A stretch of DNA of 7,577 nucleotides, taken from assembly GCA_965369945.1 (NCBI GenBank), contig CBDUST010000231.1, positions 1 through 7,577 on the forward strand, read 5' to 3'. This DNA comes from JADFNO01 sp965369945 (GTDB taxonomy: Bacteria; Planctomycetota; Phycisphaerae; Phycisphaerales; SM1A02). The position numbers were made by a program, and so were the translations under genes. How positions within the stretch are numbered: the stretch's first letter is position 1; each line of letters begins with the position of its first letter. Shown piece after piece: positions 5,442 to 7,577 of this stretch. The notes under the pieces are model-generated. The model had not been told where the DNA came from. It was given only the letters and a program-made list of their open reading frames with translations, and did no database searches.

Positions 5442-6551
5442 ATGAAAGACCGCGTCCACGCCTTTGATTGGCTTCGGATCATCGCCTTTGGCCTCCTCAT
5501 CCTCTTCCATGCGTTTCAGCCCCACAATCCGTATAGATCGTGGCATGTGTCTGATTCTGACAAGTCGGAGCTTCTCTGGACAATGTTGGGCTGGATGCGC
5601 CATTGGAGGTTGCATCTGCTCTTCTTCATCTCAGGCTTCGGCACCTACTTCGCACTGAGGAAGGTCAAAGCCTCGACCTTCCTGAAGGAAAGATCGGACC
5701 GGCTGGGCCTGCCGCTCTTGTTCGGCATGGCGATCGTATGTCCTCCACAGACGTGGGTTGAGCGAGTCACGCAGTACGGATACACAAAAGATTTCCTCAC
5801 CTTCTATTTTCAGGACTTATTCACTTCCGGCCGGTATCCGCAAGGGAACATCACCTGGACCCACCTCTGGTTCCTGCCCTATCTACTTGTGATGACGTTG
5901 TTGTTGTCGCCGCTGTTGATCTGGATGCGCAATTCGGGTTGGCTCGAACGCAGGCAGCTCGGTGACTTGTCGATGCTTCGTTCAATTGCATTGCTCTGAA
6001 GCGGCGTCATCCTGCCGATTCTGGCCACAGGTCTGTTGTTGGTCTGGCCGAATCAGACCGGTGGCCTGTTCGATGACTGGGGATGGTTTGCGATTTGGAC
6101 GACGTACTTCTTCCTCGGATTCGTCGTCGCTGGTCTTCGCAAAGCGATCCTGCCACTCATCCGGCGAACGCGATGGGTCTTCCTCGGCCTGATGCTGGCC
6201 AGCTACGTCTTTCTTTCCTACAACCTGCTCCCTGAGAACAAGCCCTCCGGACAGATCCTCCTTCGCGCCTTGGCTTGGTTCGCAATTCTGGCGCTGAGTG
6301 GGTTCGCGCTGGTCCATCTGAACCGAGACTCAGCCGTCAAGCGATATCTGAACACGGCGATCTTCCCAATCTATCTCCTCCATCAGACCATCATGGTGCT
6401 CGTGGCCTACTGGCTCCTGGAGACGGGCTGGGCCGTCGGATTCAAGTACACGATCCTCATCATCTCGACATTGCTTGGATTCGTGTTGATGTACGAGGGA
6501 GTCATCAAGCGACTCGGTCGTGCCAGCGTTCTCTTCGGCCTGAAGACATAA
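5442..6551 (+). pseudogene. OpgC-like membrane acyltransferase (acyltransferase 3 family), interrupted by an in-frame TGA
   Basis: This encodes a multi-span inner-membrane protein of the acyltransferase 3 group, which transfers acyl groups to extracytoplasmic sugars or glycans. The opening DWLRIIAFGLLILFHAFQPH has the conserved His of the family (His23). Other family-like segments are LLFFISGFGTYFALRK (59-74), FLKERSDRLGLPLLFGM (80-96), WTHLWFLPYLL (139-149) and YLLHQTIMV near the C-terminus (His314). About ten hydrophobic segments are visible. The reading frame is open for 369 codons except for one TGA (5997-5999, codon 186). Both halves are in the same frame, and the family pattern continues directly after it (SGVILPILATG). 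Other genes here end in TGA, so it is a true stop. It looks like a recent nonsense change (for example CGA or TGG to TGA) or a base error. Truncation at residue 185 would remove half of the membrane domain. The ATG has a weak GGTAGG about ten bases upstream. Confidence 0.85.
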
Positions 6552-6616
6552 CGTCAACCTCGGCAAGATCCCCGTGAAGCCCCGCCGGCCACGGTGGGTC
6601 GAACGTCAACGTGCGC

Positions 6617-6650
6617 CCGCCGCGCCACCGACCCCGCGTGGCCGCGGCGG
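6617..6650. repeat. GC-rich hairpin between acyltransferase and methyltransferase
   Basis: The arms 6617-6628 (CCGCCGCGCCAC) and 6638-6650 pair fully except for one bulged base, with a nine-base loop. It lies 65 bases past the acyltransferase stop, where a terminator would be expected. The T-rich tail is missing: CTTCGAAACTG follows. Confidence 0.55.
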
Positions 6651-6654
6651 CTTC

Positions 6655-6670
6655 GAAACTGTTTCACAAC
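6655..6670. repeat. 16-bp direct repeat, left copy
   Basis: GAAACTGTTTCACAAC is identical to 7524-7539. The two copies bracket the methyltransferase gene. The first eleven bases are themselves a palindrome (GAAAC-T-GTTTC). The left copy ends 18 bases before the methyltransferase ATG. Confidence 0.8.
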
Positions 6671-6688
6671 CGATGCAAACGCCGATAA

Positions 6689-7453
6689 ATGAACGAGATG
6701 TTCCGCGCACCGGATCAAGTCATCCTCGGCGACTGTCTCGACGTGTTGGCCCAATGGCCCCGCCAAGTCGTGGACCTCGCGTACATCGACCCGCCTTTCA
6801 ACACCGGCCGAACACGCACTGCCTGCAACGGCGCCTACCACGACACCTTTCCCAACGAGTCCGGAGATGATTACCTGGCGTTCCTGCGCCCACGACTCAC
6901 CGCCGTCCGAGAGGTTCTGAAACCCGACGGCTCAATTCTCCTGCACTGTGATTGGCGAACGTGCCATCACCTTCGGATCATGCTCGACGAACTGTTCGGG
7001 ACGGACAACTTCGTGAACCATCTCATTTGGCGCTACGGCCTGGGTGGATCGTCACCTCGGCGATTCGCGCGCAAACACGATGACATTCTGTTCTATGCCA
7101 AGAGCGACAACTACTACTTCAACCCGCCGATGGTTCCCGCCACGAGTAACCGCATGAAGGGCCGACTCAAGAAATCCTCTGACGTCGTTGAGATTCCCTC
7201 AATCAACAACATGGCCCACGAACGTACCGGCTATCCCACGCAAAAACCGCTCGCATTGTTGAAGCTACTCATCGAGGCGTGTTGTCCGCCGAACGGCCTG
7301 GTGCTCGATCCGATGTGCGGAAGCGGCACAACACTCCTCGCAGCAACACAAACCAGCCGTCGCTACCTTGGCATCGACACAAGCCCCGCAGCGATCCAGA
7401 TCTTCGATCGGCGACTAGACAGCACATCAGCCCGCGAATATGTCCCGATGTAA
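6689..7453 (+). CDS. Site-specific DNA methyltransferase, beta-type motif order, 254 aa
   Basis: Predicted to transfer a methyl group from S-adenosylmethionine to an exocyclic amino group of adenine or cytosine in DNA. The catalytic motif IV is DPPF (34-37, in AYIDPPFNTG). The SAM-binding motif I comes at the C-terminal end (LDPMCGSGTT, 206-215), followed by LGID (227-230). This order marks the beta class. YPTQKPLALL (182-191) just before motif I is typical of Mod-like enzymes. The region expected to choose the target (about 105-180) is short, so the protein is small compared with type III Mod subunits; specificity cannot be predicted. DPPF is more often seen in adenine than cytosine enzymes. 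ATG 6689 has no clear ribosome site, and an ATG three codons on is an alternative. No restriction endonuclease lies within the window, so it may be solitary. Identical 16-bp repeats flank it, and its stop codon falls in a hairpin. Confidence 0.92.
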   Translation: MNEMFRAPDQVILGDCLDVLAQWPRQVVDLAYIDPPFNTGRTRTACNGAYHDTFPNESGDDYLAFLRPRLTAVREVLKPDGSILLHCDWRTCHHLRIMLDELFGTDNFVNHLIWRYGLGGSSPRRFARKHDDILFYAKSDNYYFNPPMVPATSNRMKGRLKKSSDVVEIPSINNMAHERTGYPTQKPLALLKLLIEACCPPNGLVLDPMCGSGTTLLAATQTSRRYLGIDTSPAAIQIFDRRLDSTSAREYVPM

Positions 7454-7460
7454 TCGGGAC
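7442..7460 (+). terminator. Hairpin overlapping the methyltransferase stop codon
   Basis: GTCCCGAT (7442-7449) and ATCGGGAC (7453-7460) pair perfectly around a three-base loop. The TAA stop (7451-7453) lies at the loop and the start of the right arm. No T tract follows (GACTATCACG), so termination would be weak. It may instead be a small dispersed palindrome that supplied the end of the gene. Confidence 0.4.
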
Positions 7461-7523
7461 GACTATCACGTCGTAGTGCCTTCTTCATAGAACTCACCAG
7501 AGAGGTAGAGAGACCGCAGTTTA

Positions 7524-7539
7524 GAAACTGTTTCACAAC
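7524..7539. repeat. 16-bp direct repeat, right copy
   Basis: Identical to 6655-6670, in the same orientation, 869 bp away. On the minus strand it contains the TGA (7535-7533) that ends a reading frame entering from the right edge of the window. Confidence 0.8.
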
Positions 7540-7577
7540 TCATTCAGCCGTTTGAGCTTGTTCGCGCAGAGCAGGCA
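7533..7577 (-). CDS. Possible C-terminus of a protein entering from the right edge
   Basis: On the minus strand, 14 codons are open from the window edge to a TGA at 7535-7533, reading CLLCANKLKRLNEL. The composition is plausible for a protein end, and a transposase ending at an element terminus would fit the repeat it overlaps. Fourteen residues are far too few to identify anything; it may be chance. Confidence 0.2.
   Translation of the reverse strand, partial: CLLCANKLKRLNEL

Noticed and set aside
5997..5999. TGA read as an amino acid (selenocysteine or an altered code).
   Set aside because: Three other genes in the window use TGA as their normal stop, the protein is not a selenoprotein type, and I saw no following stem-loop of the required kind.

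Overview
The window is a GC-rich bacterial segment with mixed gene orientation. Everything recognisable from position 35 to about 5000 reads on the minus strand, and from 5442 to 7453 on the plus strand. Three features suggest a Planctomycetota-like or related environmental bacterium: the short palindromes with TTCA/TGAA loops that read as PPAEAG, the divergent transposase family they accompany, and the loose gene spacing. This is inferred from memory of such genomes, not from a marker gene, so the taxonomy is tentative.

Left part (minus strand). A U-tract terminator with a UUCG loop (35-66) closes a 241-residue protein of unknown function (227-952, GTG start with a strong ribosome site). A gap of about 350 bp with one doubtful small ORF follows. 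Then come an exported lipase-like alpha/beta hydrolase with a complete Ser-Asp-His triad (1304-2686), a 90-residue single-RRM RNA-binding protein (2893-3165), and a protein with a helix-turn-helix and a CxxC...CxxC pair (3343-4212).

Middle (4259-5087). This is the most unusual part: a REP-associated tyrosine transposase (RAYT, HUH Y1 type; 4303-4983) embedded in its presumed repeat family. Pairs of inverted palindromes with TGAA and TTCA loops lie on both sides of it. A further copy sits in frame inside the coding sequence, adding the residues TPPAEAGG. The transposase stop codon is the loop of one palindrome. Catalytic residues (HYH at 78-80, Tyr168, Gln172) appear intact.

Right part (plus strand). 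A gap with a 42-bp inverted repeat (5369-5410) precedes an OpgC-like membrane acyltransferase. That gene is broken by a single in-frame TGA at 5997-5999 but is otherwise complete (5442-6551). Next is a solitary beta-type DNA methyltransferase (6689-7453) lying between two identical 16-bp direct repeats (6655-6670, 7524-7539). The second repeat carries the stop codon of a minus-strand frame that enters from the right edge.

No single pathway ties these genes together. The window looks like ordinary housekeeping and hypothetical genes into which a REP/RAYT unit and possibly a methyltransferase cassette have been inserted. No rRNA, tRNA or CRISPR array was recognised.
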